A stretch of DNA of 34,090 nucleotides, from NCBI GenBank assembly GCA_001627865.1, contig LUQO01000040.1, positions 1-34,090 on the forward strand, read 5' to 3'. Below are positions 1 to 7,175 of this stretch, in pieces. Origin of the DNA: SAR324 cluster bacterium REDSEA-S27_B3. Its GTDB lineage: Bacteria; SAR324; NAC60-12. Below the pieces are notes generated by a model that was given only the letters and a program-made list of their open reading frames with translations, had not been told where the DNA came from and made no database searches. The position numbers and the translations under genes were made by a program. Position 1 is the first letter of the stretch, and every line of letters starts with the position of its first letter.

Positions 1-47
1 CTAGACGGATGTCCAATCGTGAAAGGTGTTTGTGTTGATTGTCTGAC

Positions 48-395
48 TGTGAGGAATTAAATAGGGGTTTCTCAAAGGAGATGATGGTTTGCTTATTCTA
101 CATATGTCATATTACTTCCATCAGGTAAAAGGAACATCAACATCTGAAAAAGGAGATAAAGTGGGAACTAGATACAATAAAGAATATGAACAATATTACA
201 TCTATGCATTGGAACAATTTTTAATTAACACCTATGGATATTCGGAATATGATGCAAAAGTGAAGGTAATGCAGGAATTTGATGAGGTGAAGGAAGATTT
301 TGAATTGAAAGAAATAAAATAATTTAGAACTGTGAAGAATTAAGTGGGGGTTATTTGGAGTTCCTCTGACTCTGTGAAGAATTAAGTGGGGGTTA
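48..395 (+). repeat. Three imperfect copies of a 23-bp direct repeat
   Basis: Copies lie at 48-70, 331-353 and 373-395. The last two are identical over 23 bp and share the core GTGAAGAATTAAGTGGGG. The first is diverged by a few bases. Copies one and three also share a downstream GATGATGG, so the unit extends to roughly 45 bp. The copies bracket the small ORF at 161-322. They could be remnants of insertion-sequence ends or a mobile cassette, but no transposase is visible. Confidence 0.7.
161..322 (+). CDS. Small hypothetical protein, 53 aa
   Basis: I do not recognise this protein. The frame is open from 89, but I chose the GTG at 161 because AAAGGAG lies five bases upstream, while the upstream TTG at 89 has no convincing ribosome site. 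The product is hydrophilic, rich in Tyr, Glu and Lys, with no signal peptide or membrane segment. Its second half looks helical and acidic. It sits alone between copies of the 23-bp repeat, so it may be cargo of a small mobile or decayed element. It could also be a chance ORF in AT-rich DNA; the ribosome site is the main argument for a gene. Confidence 0.4.
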   Translation: MGTRYNKEYEQYYIYALEQFLINTYGYSEYDAKVKVMQEFDEVKEDFELKEIK

Positions 396-430
396 CTTAC
401 AGGGGATGATGGGGAGGGTTTAAGGGAGGG

Positions 431-877
431 TTATTGTTCTATTCCTTTTCCATTCAACATCTTTCCTTCGATGTTTCCGTTATTGTCGTAAAATTTTCCA
501 GTTCACATTTCCTCATCCTTAAATTCCCCTACATACTTCTTTCCATTAGGTGAAGTCCATGTTCCTTGACCATGTTTTTTCCCATCCTTCCATTCCCCTA
601 CATACTTTCTTCCATCTTTCCTCCATCAGACGAAGTGTCTGTTCCTTGACCATGTTCTTTCCCTTTCTTCCATCCTCCTACATGCTTGTCTCCATAAGGG
701 GAAGTCAAAATACCATGACCATTTGGTTCCCCATTTTTTATTTACATCATCATCCCAAAAAGTTTTCCATACGACTATTTTACCATCCCACAAACGGTAT
801 AAGACACCAGTTTCCTGACCTAACAGAGGAGAAGAAAGAAGAAGTATTGAAATGAGGAGAATGAGTAGGTGTTTCAT
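431..877 (-). pseudogene. Decayed MORN-repeat secreted protein
   Basis: The minus strand begins with a good signal peptide (ATG at 877; MKHLLILLISILLLSSPLLG) and then loses frame near 735. The next stretch, read in a second frame, encodes MORN units such as HVGGWKKGKEHGQG. Near 615 the reading returns to the first phase and gives [14 protein letters not shown] and YVGEFKD. A TGA at 503-505 interrupts this before a tail resembling YDNNGNIEGKMLNGK and a final stop at 431. Two shifts plus one nonsense codon make a working product unlikely. The repeat units and the tail match the intact MORN lipoprotein at 2307-2693, so this is probably a dead paralogue. MORN repeats are short β-hairpin modules, and the role here is unknown. 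Confidence 0.8.
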
Positions 878-1136
878 AGGATTCCTAATTGGTTAGTTCA
901 GGAGAACCTTACATATACCAAAATTTGAGGTATTTTACAAGAATGCGAAGGTGTTATTGAAAAAGTTTGGGAATGAGTGTATATTTATAAGTCAATTTCA
1001 ATCATAACTGTGACCCAAATTTAGATTTGGTGGGGTTTTGGGGTGAGAATTTGAGAAATTTACTCGAACTATCTGGAATGATTTAAATAGTTTGTGTTTT
1101 AACCAGAATTGGAATTTCATCAATAATATCAGTTAT

Positions 1137-1223
1137 GCCGAGGTGGTGAAATTGGTAGACACATCAGACTCAAAATCTGACGACCGTGAGGTTGTGGGGG
1201 TTCGAGTCCCCCTCTCGGCACCA
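1137..1223 (+). tRNA. tRNA-Leu (anticodon CAA)
   Basis: This is an 87-nt class II tRNA with encoded CCA. The acceptor GCCGAGG pairs with TCTCGGC (one G-U), followed by discriminator A and CCA. The anticodon stem TCAGA/TCTGA encloses loop CTCAAAA, giving anticodon CAA (codon UUG). A long variable arm and the T-loop TTCGAGT are present. It is probably co-transcribed with the tRNA-Pro 92 nt downstream. Confidence 0.97.
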
Positions 1224-1255
1224 GTTATCTTCAATTGTGAATTCGACTGCAGTAC

Positions 1256-1286
1256 GGCATTTAAAATAATTACTGTTTGAAATGCC
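1256..1286 (+). other. Hairpin between the two tRNAs
   Basis: GGCATTT (1256-1262) and AAATGCC (1280-1286) form a perfect 7-bp stem in the spacer between tRNA-Leu and tRNA-Pro. It has no U-run, so it is more likely a processing or stabilising structure of a shared precursor than a terminator. It could also be chance. Confidence 0.35.
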
Positions 1287-1315
1287 TTGCGGAAAATGAA
1301 TTTACCTCTTCTTTT

Positions 1316-1392
1316 CGGGGTGTAGCGCAGTCCGGTAGCGCGCCTGCTTTGGGAGCAGGATGTCGGGAGTTCGAATCTCTCCACCCCGACCA
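1316..1392 (+). tRNA. tRNA-Pro (anticodon UGG)
   Basis: This is a 77-nt tRNA with encoded CCA. The acceptor CGGGGTG pairs with CACCCCG, followed by A and CCA. The anticodon stem CCTGC/GCAGG encloses loop TTTGGGA, giving anticodon UGG (codon CCA). The T-loop TTCGAAT is canonical. Confidence 0.97.
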
Positions 1393-1393
1393 T

Positions 1394-1423
1394 CAAGATG
1401 AACTATAGTTTCAGAACATCTTG
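1394..1423 (+). terminator. Possible hairpin terminator after tRNA-Pro
   Basis: CAAGATG (1394-1400) and CATCTTG (1417-1423) form a 7-bp stem directly after the tRNA 3' end. There is no clear U-run, so it may act as a 3'-processing barrier rather than an intrinsic terminator. Confidence 0.3.
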
Positions 1424-1768
1424 TAATCATTAACCTTTCTAAAACCACCTTTCCAAAAATCAACACCTTAATGAAGCCAAAAGTTTGTGTTGGTCACAGT
1501 TTTAGTTCCACCTTCGTGTTAGTGCCCAATCGTTTAAAATAGTAAAAAAGGTGATTATCTCAAAGCACAGTATTTTCCAATTACAACTGAAGCAAGACAA
1601 AACTCAAAACAGTTATCCATTTGCTCAAGAAGGCTTGGACTTCCAATTATTAGAAGTCCAGCTGAATGGGGAATTTTGAAGAAGAAAATTAATGTTTTAT
1701 ACAGAATTTACTATCCTGGACTGGCCGCTGTATTACAGAAAGTAGAATAATTTTCCTTCCATATTTCT
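1424..1768. other. Gene-poor stretch with a start-less open frame
   Basis: Apart from tRNA trailer sequence, this stretch contains only a plus-strand frame open from 1538 to a TAA at 1748-1750 (70 codons) with no ATG, GTG or TTG near its beginning. Its end reads GLAAVLQKVE. I do not recognise it. It may be the tail of a decayed gene or chance. Confidence 0.3.
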
Positions 1769-1960
1769 TCAGACTGTACAAGTCATATCCTGTCCACAGC
1801 ACAATGGAGACTTTATTTTCCCATGTTCATTTGGACATTTAGAAATCTGCACTTCTGACCCATCATCTAAAGTCAGCATATCATTTTCCAGTGGGGCATC
1901 ACATTTTCCACATGTTGCATTTACTGACATGCCACATTTGCTGCATTCATAAGTTGCCAT
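1769..1960 (-). CDS. Small Cys-rich zinc-ribbon protein, 63 aa
   Basis: The 63-aa product has Cys at 6, 9, 17, 20, 42, 54, 55 and 61. It begins YECSKCG, followed by TCGKC, which is a classic CxxC/CxxC zinc ribbon. The second half (KCPNEHGKIKSPLCCG) would supply a second metal site, but the usual second Cys after KCP is absent and His46 could substitute. It is cytosolic by appearance, with no signal peptide. Such ribbons recur as small hypothetical proteins in environmental bacteria, and a role in binding nucleic acid or protein is only inferred. GGAAA lies a few bases before the ATG. It stands alone, with its own candidate promoter. Confidence 0.8.
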   Translation of the reverse strand: MATYECSKCGMSVNATCGKCDAPLENDMLTLDDGSEVQISKCPNEHGKIKSPLCCGQDMTCTV

Positions 1961-1977
1961 ATTTTCCTTTCATGCTA

Positions 1978-2006
1978 TTTAGAAATTTTAACTGGTTCGT
2001 CGTCAA
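1978..2006 (-). promoter_or_regulatory. Candidate promoter of the zinc-ribbon gene
   Basis: On the minus strand, TTGACG (2001-2006) and TCTAAA (1978-1983) are separated by 17 bp. The predicted start would leave a very short leader containing GAAAGGAA before the ATG at 1960. Confidence 0.35.
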
Positions 2007-2220
2007 TACTATAATAGAATTATAGAATTTGAAACATTAAACACCAGCCAATCTCCTCTCTGACTATAATTACCAATGGACCGGAAGAATGTACAGATTA
2101 AAGGCTTTCCCTGACTGCATGAAAACGAATGGTTCATGATGAGAAAAAAAGAATGAGAATAAAAAACCATGCACAATTTTTGAGTTTTTCAAAAAATAAT
2201 TGTTCAAAACAAAATTTTTC

Positions 2221-2250
2221 TTGACCTCCGGTTAGAGGGTCGGATACATT
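2221..2250 (+). promoter_or_regulatory. Candidate promoter of the MORN lipoprotein
   Basis: TTGACC (2221-2226) and TACATT (2245-2250) are spaced 18 bp apart, about 55 bp before the lipoprotein start. The spacer contains the small inverted repeat CCTC/GAGG. This is the only signal I see in the 346-bp gap at 1961-2306. Confidence 0.35.
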
Positions 2251-2306
2251 GGTATATGAAAGTGAATTGATACAACTCCCCCCTCTAATTTTTTCAATGG
2301 ATTGAT

Positions 2307-2693
2307 ATGAAAAGTTTACTGATTGCAATACATGCTTTATTAATTATTTTTTTAGTTGGCTGCTCAAATAAAGGTGTTTATATCGGTGAACTTAAAGATG
2401 GGAAACCACACGGCCAGGGAATAAGTACCTGGGAAAACGGTGTTCAGTATGTTGGTGAATGGAAAGACGGGAAAAGGCATGGACAGGGGAAAATTACCTG
2501 GAAAAATGGTGTCAAGTATGTCGGTGAATGGAAAGATGGTGGAAAAAACAGTGAAGACATCATAACACATGATATGGAGGTCGTTTGGGTAGGAGAGTTC
2601 AGGAATGACCAGCCATGGAACGTCACAAGTTACGACAAAGACGGAAACATCGTTGGAAAGTATGTGAATGGGAAACACAATCCTTTCTATTAA
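2307..2693 (+). CDS. MORN-repeat lipoprotein, 128 aa
   Basis: The N-terminus is a type II signal peptide with lipobox LVGC, so Cys19 should be lipidated. The mature part has MORN repeats: YIGELKDGKPHGQG (from 25), [14 protein letters not shown] (from 48), a shortened YVGEWKDGG (from 71) and VWVGEF (from 94). The C-terminal tail reads YDKDGNIVGKYVNGK, a tail also seen in the broken paralogue at 431-877. MORN modules form extended β-hairpins that bind lipids or other proteins. Being lipid-anchored, this one probably works at the inner or outer membrane face of the periplasm. The third repeat is degenerate (GKNSEDIITHD). The ribosome site is weak. No neighbour suggests a pathway. Confidence 0.85.
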   Translation: MKSLLIAIHALLIIFLVGCSNKGVYIGELKDGKPHGQGISTWENGVQYVGEWKDGKRHGQGKITWKNGVKYVGEWKDGGKNSEDIITHDMEVVWVGEFRNDQPWNVTSYDKDGNIVGKYVNGKHNPFY

Positions 2694-3094
2694 TATTTCT
2701 TAGATACCTTGCAAAATTAAGAGCTTAACTGAGTTTATACAGTTCACATAGCTCAGACCTCAAGAAAAAATCTGTCTAAATTTACACCCCCCCACCTATT
2801 GGCATTCAAATTATTACCATTGTCAGATGAGGGAAATATATTTTTTTCATTTCCCACCATCACTAAGATTTCATTCGGAAATGTGGTTTAATAATCAAAT
2901 TTCACTTTGGTTGCTGAACTGGGTTCCAAATTATTTTAAAAAATGTTAATTTTTTATGATGAGTTGGCAAGAAATCAAAACATTACTTTTGTTCAGATTT
3001 CACGCTCACTGATCAGGCTGCAAGCAAGCATCTTGAGTAATACACACAATCTTATTGCTAACAATACATTTTGGACAGAAGTTGCACGGAAAAA
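2694..3094. other. AT-rich intergenic stretch
   Basis: I find no gene here. The only structure seen is a 7-bp inverted repeat, GGGAAAT (2831-2837) with ATTTCCC (2849-2855), without a following U-run. A C-tract lies near 2786-2792. Confidence 0.4.
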
Positions 3095-3529
3095 ATGACT
3101 GCAAAAGAGAGAGGGAATTATATCAAAGAGCTGCTTTCAACTCTGGCTTCAAAAGAAGAAAAGGTATTAATCTCATATTTTGGTATACATAAGCCAAAAA
3201 GATACACTCTTGAAGAAATCGGCAAAGGAGATCAAAGATCAAGGGAACAAATAAAAAGAATAAAAAACAATGGTGTGATGAATTTCAGGAACCGTGTGAT
3301 TAATCTCAGACAGATTGTAGAGCAGGAAAAACAAGGAACGTTTTTAAATGATAAAGAAAGACTTATCATAATCTGCGACAAACTAAAGGAATATCTTGAA
3401 GAAGTAAAACCGGAGATGATCAACAAAAGCCTTCCCCTGCATTATTCAAATTACCTTGATGAGTTCATGCTGACTCTAATTGATGGAGTTGACTGGAGTG
3501 GTCATTACAAAAGAAAAACTTTGTTTTGA
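3095..3529 (+). CDS. Stand-alone sigma-70 region 4-like protein, 144 aa
   Basis: Residues about 11-67 resemble sigma-70 region 4. LSTLASKEEKVLISYFGI corresponds to the 4.1 helix pair, and TLEEIGKGDQRSREQIKRI to the 4.2 helix-turn-helix that reads -35 elements (compare TLEEVG...TRERIRQIE in RpoD). No region 2 is present, so it cannot be a complete sigma factor. The remaining ~75 residues are helical, charged and unfamiliar. It may be a transcription regulator, an anti-sigma-like decoy or a sigma-derived DNA-binding protein. I chose the ATG at 3095 over the in-frame TTG at 3071 because homology begins just after it. It is a lone gene, followed by a hairpin terminator. The fold is fairly sure, the function is not. 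Confidence 0.75.
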   Translation: MTAKERGNYIKELLSTLASKEEKVLISYFGIHKPKRYTLEEIGKGDQRSREQIKRIKNNGVMNFRNRVINLRQIVEQEKQGTFLNDKERLIIICDKLKEYLEEVKPEMINKSLPLHYSNYLDEFMLTLIDGVDWSGHYKRKTLF

Positions 3530-3564
3530 TGTTACAGACTGACTGCTGTGAGCTGATTATCAAT

Positions 3565-3590
3565 TCTGCTGTTTCGGGCAGATTTATTTT
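3565..3590 (+). terminator. Intrinsic terminator after the sigma-like gene
   Basis: TCTGCT (3565-3570) pairs with GGCAGA (3577-3582) around the loop GTTTCG and is followed by TTTATTTT. It lies about 35 bp after the stop at 3529. Confidence 0.5.
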
Positions 3591-3664
3591 CAGCCTTGTG
3601 AAAATTCGTACAGCTTTACGATGGTATTTTGGGAAAGCTTGTAAACTGCTTTTGCAGCCTGTTT

Positions 3665-4720
3665 TTATTCCGGGAATCCGTTCAATCTGATTCCGGAACT
3701 ATTGAAGCACAAATATCTTTGCGCGGTGATTTTCACAGTATCTTCCGGATTCCATAATAGATGAGGTGAACCGCTTACCTGTATACTGTCGCCGCTTTTT
3801 AATTCCACTCCTACTGTCTGCACCGATCCGGAAAAATCCACAGTTTTCACCGTACCGTTTGACTGACCATCAGCAGCAGACTCCAGTATAAAATCCTCCG
3901 GACGTACCATCAGGATACGGGCATTCCTGCCGATTTCAGCAGGCACATTCAATTCACCTAAAGGTGTTTTTAAAGAGTTGCTCTGCCATTCAACAAGAAG
4001 ATGATTGGCTTCACCAACAAAAGATGATGCCCAAATTGTTTGTGGATGCTGATAAATATCCGCAGGAGTTCCTTCCTGCACCAGCATCCCCTGTTGCATG
4101 AGCAGCATGCGATCGGAAAAAGTTATTGCTTCAACCTGGTCGTGAGTTACAAGCACAGTAGCAACGCCCTCATGCTTGAGAATTTCCCTGATATCTCGCC
4201 TTAGCTGCTGACGAAGCTGATAGTCCAAATTACTGAATGGTTCATCCATTAATATCAGTCGAGGCTTCGGAGCAAGTGCCCTTGCCACAGCAATACGCTG
4301 TTGTTCTCCACCACTGATTTGATGAGGCATTTTAGCAGCAAGATGGGGTAAGCTGACAAGTTCCAGCAATTCTTTCACGCGCTGTTGTTTTTCACTTTTT
4401 GATCCGGTTGCTCCATAAGCAACATTATCTTTTACACTAAGGTGCGGAAACAAAGCAAAATCCTGGAAAATCATTCCGAATTTTCTACGCTCCGGCGGAA
4501 GAATTATTTTTTTGCCGGATATTTCCTCACCATGCAAAAATACCTGTCCCTTGCTGGGTACTTCAAGGCCGGCTATCAAACGGAGCAGTGTGGATTTCCC
4601 GCAACCTGAAGGTCCAAGAATAGAAAGAAATTCGTGCTCTTCAATACCAAGGCTGATGTCACTTACTGCCTCAACCGTTCCATAAGTTTTGCCAAGGTTT
4701 CTGCATTCAATCATGGTCAT
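3665..4720 (-). CDS. fbpC: Fe(III)-type ABC transporter ATPase (FbpC-like)
   Basis: This 351-aa ATPase powers uptake with the two-domain permease encoded just upstream. Visible motifs are Walker A GPSGCGKST (36-44), Q-loop Gln86, signature SGGEQQR (136-142), Walker B LILMDEP (155-161), D-loop SNLD and switch His193. A C-terminal TOBE-like domain contains ILMVRPEDF. This architecture is typical of FbpC/FutC and other ferric or carbohydrate importers, and the FbpA- and FbpB-like partners point to ferric iron. The start overlaps the permease stop by four bases (ATGA at 4717-4720). A second ATG at 4714 has better spacing from AAGGA, so either may be used. It is the last gene of the operon. Confidence 0.93.
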   Translation of the reverse strand: MTMIECRNLGKTYGTVEAVSDISLGIEEHEFLSILGPSGCGKSTLLRLIAGLEVPSKGQVFLHGEEISGKKIILPPERRKFGMIFQDFALFPHLSVKDNVAYGATGSKSEKQQRVKELLELVSLPHLAAKMPHQISGGEQQRIAVARALAPKPRLILMDEPFSNLDYQLRQQLRRDIREILKHEGVATVLVTHDQVEAITFSDRMLLMQQGMLVQEGTPADIYQHPQTIWASSFVGEANHLLVEWQSNSLKTPLGELNVPAEIGRNARILMVRPEDFILESAADGQSNGTVKTVDFSGSVQTVGVELKSGDSIQVSGSPHLLWNPEDTVKITAQRYLCFNSSGIRLNGFPE

Positions 4721-6375
4721 ATTTCCTTGTAGTGAAGTGGCGAAGTTTCTCTCAGCTGACGGTTCAGATAAAGTACAGGAAAGAGTCCCACCGCCACTAT
4801 CATCAGGCACCACAGCGAGGCTTCCTTGAGCAGCTCTTCAGTTGCGTAACTGTATGCCCTTGTGGCAAGAGTGCTGAAATTAAACGGCTGCAGCATCAGT
4901 GTGGCAGGCAATTCTTTCATTACATCCACAAACACAAGTAGTCCCGCCGCCAGCATACTGCCCCTAAGTAAAGGCACATGAACTCGTTTTAGAGTCTGTA
5001 AGTTATTTTTCCCCAATGATCGGCTGGCGTCCTCCATTTGCGGAGTAATACGTTCAAATCCGGATTCTGCAGCGCCGAATGCCAGAGCCAGAAAGCGAAC
5101 AAGATATGCAAACACCAGGATGAATATTGTTCCACTCAACAAATATCCGGAGGATATGCCAACAGTCCGCTGTAACCAAGCATCAATTGTGCGGTCAAAC
5201 CAGGCAAAAGGTAAGAGCACGCCGAGCGCGACTACGGGGCCGGGAAAAGCGTAACCAAGACTGACAAGTCTCGCCGCCCAGTGAACTCTACGGCGTTTAC
5301 TGAGTCGAGTGCCATAAGCCAGCAATATCCCCAGAAAAACTCCAAGGAAAGCAGTCAAACAAGCCAGTAACAGACTGTTTCCTGCATCACTGAAAAAACG
5401 GTCCAGCAGTACATATCTCCAGCTTTCCACGGCCCACTGCACTAATAAACCTGCAGGTAAAGCAAAGCCAAAGATGACAGGTAATAAACAAAATGTTATT
5501 GCAGTTAGTGCACGTATTCCGGAAAGAGGATAGCGGGGATGCACGTTCAGAATGTTGTTTTTTGTGTGGAAGCGCTGCTGCCTTCGTGAATACCTCTCAA
5601 GAAAGATAAAGGCGCAGAAAAACAACAACAATGATAAAGACAGCTGAGCGGCGGCAGGAGCATTATAGGTACCAAACCAGGTATGATAAATACCTGTTGT
5701 GAAGGTCTGTACGGCGAACAACTGCATTGTACCAAAATCAGCAAGGGTTTCCATCATTGCCAGACTGACACCGATCACAATCGCCGGCCTTGCCAGCGGT
5801 AATGCAATATTCAAAAAACTGTTTCTTACACTTTTTCCAAGCATCCTGCCTGCTTCAAGTAAAGCAGCAGGCTGCTGAAGAAAAGCAGTCCTGGCCAGCA
5901 AATACACATAAGGATACAGAACCAGCGAAAGCAGCGTAATTGCACCACCCACAGATGCAATGGGCGGAAACCAGTAATCCTGAAAATTCTTCCATCCAAA
6001 CCAAAGCCTGAGCTGCGATTGTACCGGTCCGGAGTATTCAAGCAGTTCCACATAAACCATGGCAATAATGTAGCCTGGGAAAGCCAGCGGTAAAAGCAGC
6101 GCCCACTCCATCACACGTCTTCCGGGAAATTCAGTCATGGAAATCAGCCATCCGGAACTAACTCCTAATAGCAGAGTGCCGCTTCCAACACCAAGCATCA
6201 GCCAAAACGTGTTTTCCAGATATCCAGGCATTACTGTGCTTAAGAGATGCCCCCAGACGTTTTCTACTCCGGAACCGGCAGTTATTATCAAGGAAATGAT
6301 CGGCAATGCAAAGAGCGTTACAAGTGCCAGCGTGAATATATTCCAGCTTCCTGAAATTTTGAGGGAAGAACTCAT
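4717..6375 (-). CDS. fbpB: Fe(III)-type ABC transporter permease (FbpB-like, fused)
   Basis: The 552-aa membrane protein contains two tandem binding-protein-dependent permease domains, the usual layout of FbpB/FutB. About twelve hydrophobic segments are visible. Each half has an EAA loop that docks the ATPase: LLEAGRMLGKSVRNSF near 172-187 and MEDASRSLGKNNLQTL near 447-462. The first half ends near residue 260, where a charged linker (RYSRRQQRFHTKNN) begins the second. It would move periplasmic iron delivered by the FbpA-like protein into the cytosol. The ORF begins 18 bp after the DtxR-type regulator stop and overlaps fbpC by four bases, consistent with one transcript. Confidence 0.93.
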   Translation of the reverse strand: MSSSLKISGSWNIFTLALVTLFALPIISLIITAGSGVENVWGHLLSTVMPGYLENTFWLMLGVGSGTLLLGVSSGWLISMTEFPGRRVMEWALLLPLAFPGYIIAMVYVELLEYSGPVQSQLRLWFGWKNFQDYWFPPIASVGGAITLLSLVLYPYVYLLARTAFLQQPAALLEAGRMLGKSVRNSFLNIALPLARPAIVIGVSLAMMETLADFGTMQLFAVQTFTTGIYHTWFGTYNAPAAAQLSLSLLLFFCAFIFLERYSRRQQRFHTKNNILNVHPRYPLSGIRALTAITFCLLPVIFGFALPAGLLVQWAVESWRYVLLDRFFSDAGNSLLLACLTAFLGVFLGILLAYGTRLSKRRRVHWAARLVSLGYAFPGPVVALGVLLPFAWFDRTIDAWLQRTVGISSGYLLSGTIFILVFAYLVRFLALAFGAAESGFERITPQMEDASRSLGKNNLQTLKRVHVPLLRGSMLAAGLLVFVDVMKELPATLMLQPFNFSTLATRAYSYATEELLKEASLWCLMIVAVGLFPVLYLNRQLRETSPLHYKEI

Positions 6376-6393
6376 ATTAATTATGAAAATAAA

Positions 6394-7083
6394 TTACTGT
6401 TGCTTACGTGCAGTTTTGTTTCTTGAAACCTCAAACACAAATATTTTTTCAGCAACATGGAAAGGAAGTGAGGTAGGCCCTTTATCAGATTCCAAAGAAA
6501 TAGTACGCATGACATCTGTTTTCTCAACAACTGTGTGTTGATTACCCGGCATGATGTGATGTTCCTGCAGAATTTTCATCAAATCAATTGAATCCTCTAA
6601 AACCTCGCCAATCATGGCGATTTCCACTGTCATCCCCTGTTTTGTTTCCATGAGATTGATTGTGTTTTGCGGCAGGGCTTTTCCGGGCATTGGCGTACCA
6701 TGAGGACAGAATTCAGGTTTTCCTAAAAATTCTGCCAATTTCTCCACAACAACAGGAGTCATTGCGTGTTCAAGAAGATGAGCGTGCTGATGCACTTCAT
6801 ACCATGGAATGCCCAAAGTATTGCAGAGAAAAAATTCAGAGAGGTTATGACGGTAGGCAATGTCTTCGGCGATTTTCTGACCATCTTTCGTCAAAGACAA
6901 TAATTTTGATTTATTCACATCAACAAGTCCATCTCGCTGCATGCGGGCAATTGTCGCATGAACGGTTGGAGGACTTGTATCAAGGCGGTTTGCAAGAGTA
7001 ACCGCTTTAGCTTTTTCTCCGGAGCGATCAAGTTTGTAGAGTGTCAGCAGATACTCTTCAATAACTTGAGAATGTTCAGACAT
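6394..7083 (-). CDS. DtxR/MntR-family metal-dependent repressor
   Basis: The 229-aa protein follows DtxR architecture: winged HTH (about 5-65, with SPPTVHATIARMQRDGLV), a metal-binding dimerisation domain (about 70-140, ending CPHGTPMP) and a C-terminal SH3-like FeoA domain. Numbering matches DtxR closely: His79, Glu83 and His98 (ancillary site) and Glu105 and His106 (primary site) are kept. The primary-site Met10 and Cys102 of DtxR are Glu10 and His102 here, so metal preference cannot be read straight from DtxR. The gene lies inside the iron-transport operon, between the binding protein and the permease. A 16-bp palindrome overlaps the operon promoter. Autoregulation by Fe or Mn status is the natural inference. 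Confidence 0.92.
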   Translation of the reverse strand: MSEHSQVIEEYLLTLYKLDRSGEKAKAVTLANRLDTSPPTVHATIARMQRDGLVDVNKSKLLSLTKDGQKIAEDIAYRHNLSEFFLCNTLGIPWYEVHQHAHLLEHAMTPVVVEKLAEFLGKPEFCPHGTPMPGKALPQNTINLMETKQGMTVEIAMIGEVLEDSIDLMKILQEHHIMPGNQHTVVEKTDVMRTISLESDKGPTSLPFHVAEKIFVFEVSRNKTARKQQ

Positions 7084-7133
7084 GGCTGTTTTTTCATTAA
7101 GTTTAAGAAAATTATCAACCTGTCGCCAGAATT

Positions 7134-7151
7134 TTGGGAGTTTCCTCCCAA
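7134..7151 (-). promoter_or_regulatory. Intercistronic hairpin after fbpA
   Basis: In the 92-bp gap between fbpA and the regulator, TTGGGAG and CTCCCAA form a perfect 7-bp stem. On the minus strand the loop is GAAA, a stable GNRA tetraloop. There is no U-run, so it more likely protects the fbpA message 3' end than terminates transcription, which would allow more binding protein than permease. Confidence 0.5.
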
Positions 7152-7175
7152 CATTCCATATTTTTCAACAGTGTG

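Noticed and set aside
550-855. Plus-strand 101-aa ORF
   Set aside because: It is the antisense of the decayed MORN gene; its Pro/Ser/His-rich make-up follows from reverse-reading Gly/Trp/Glu codons.
1092-1396. ORFs on both strands over the tRNA pair
   Set aside because: They are translations of tRNA-Leu and tRNA-Pro sequence, a well-known artefact.
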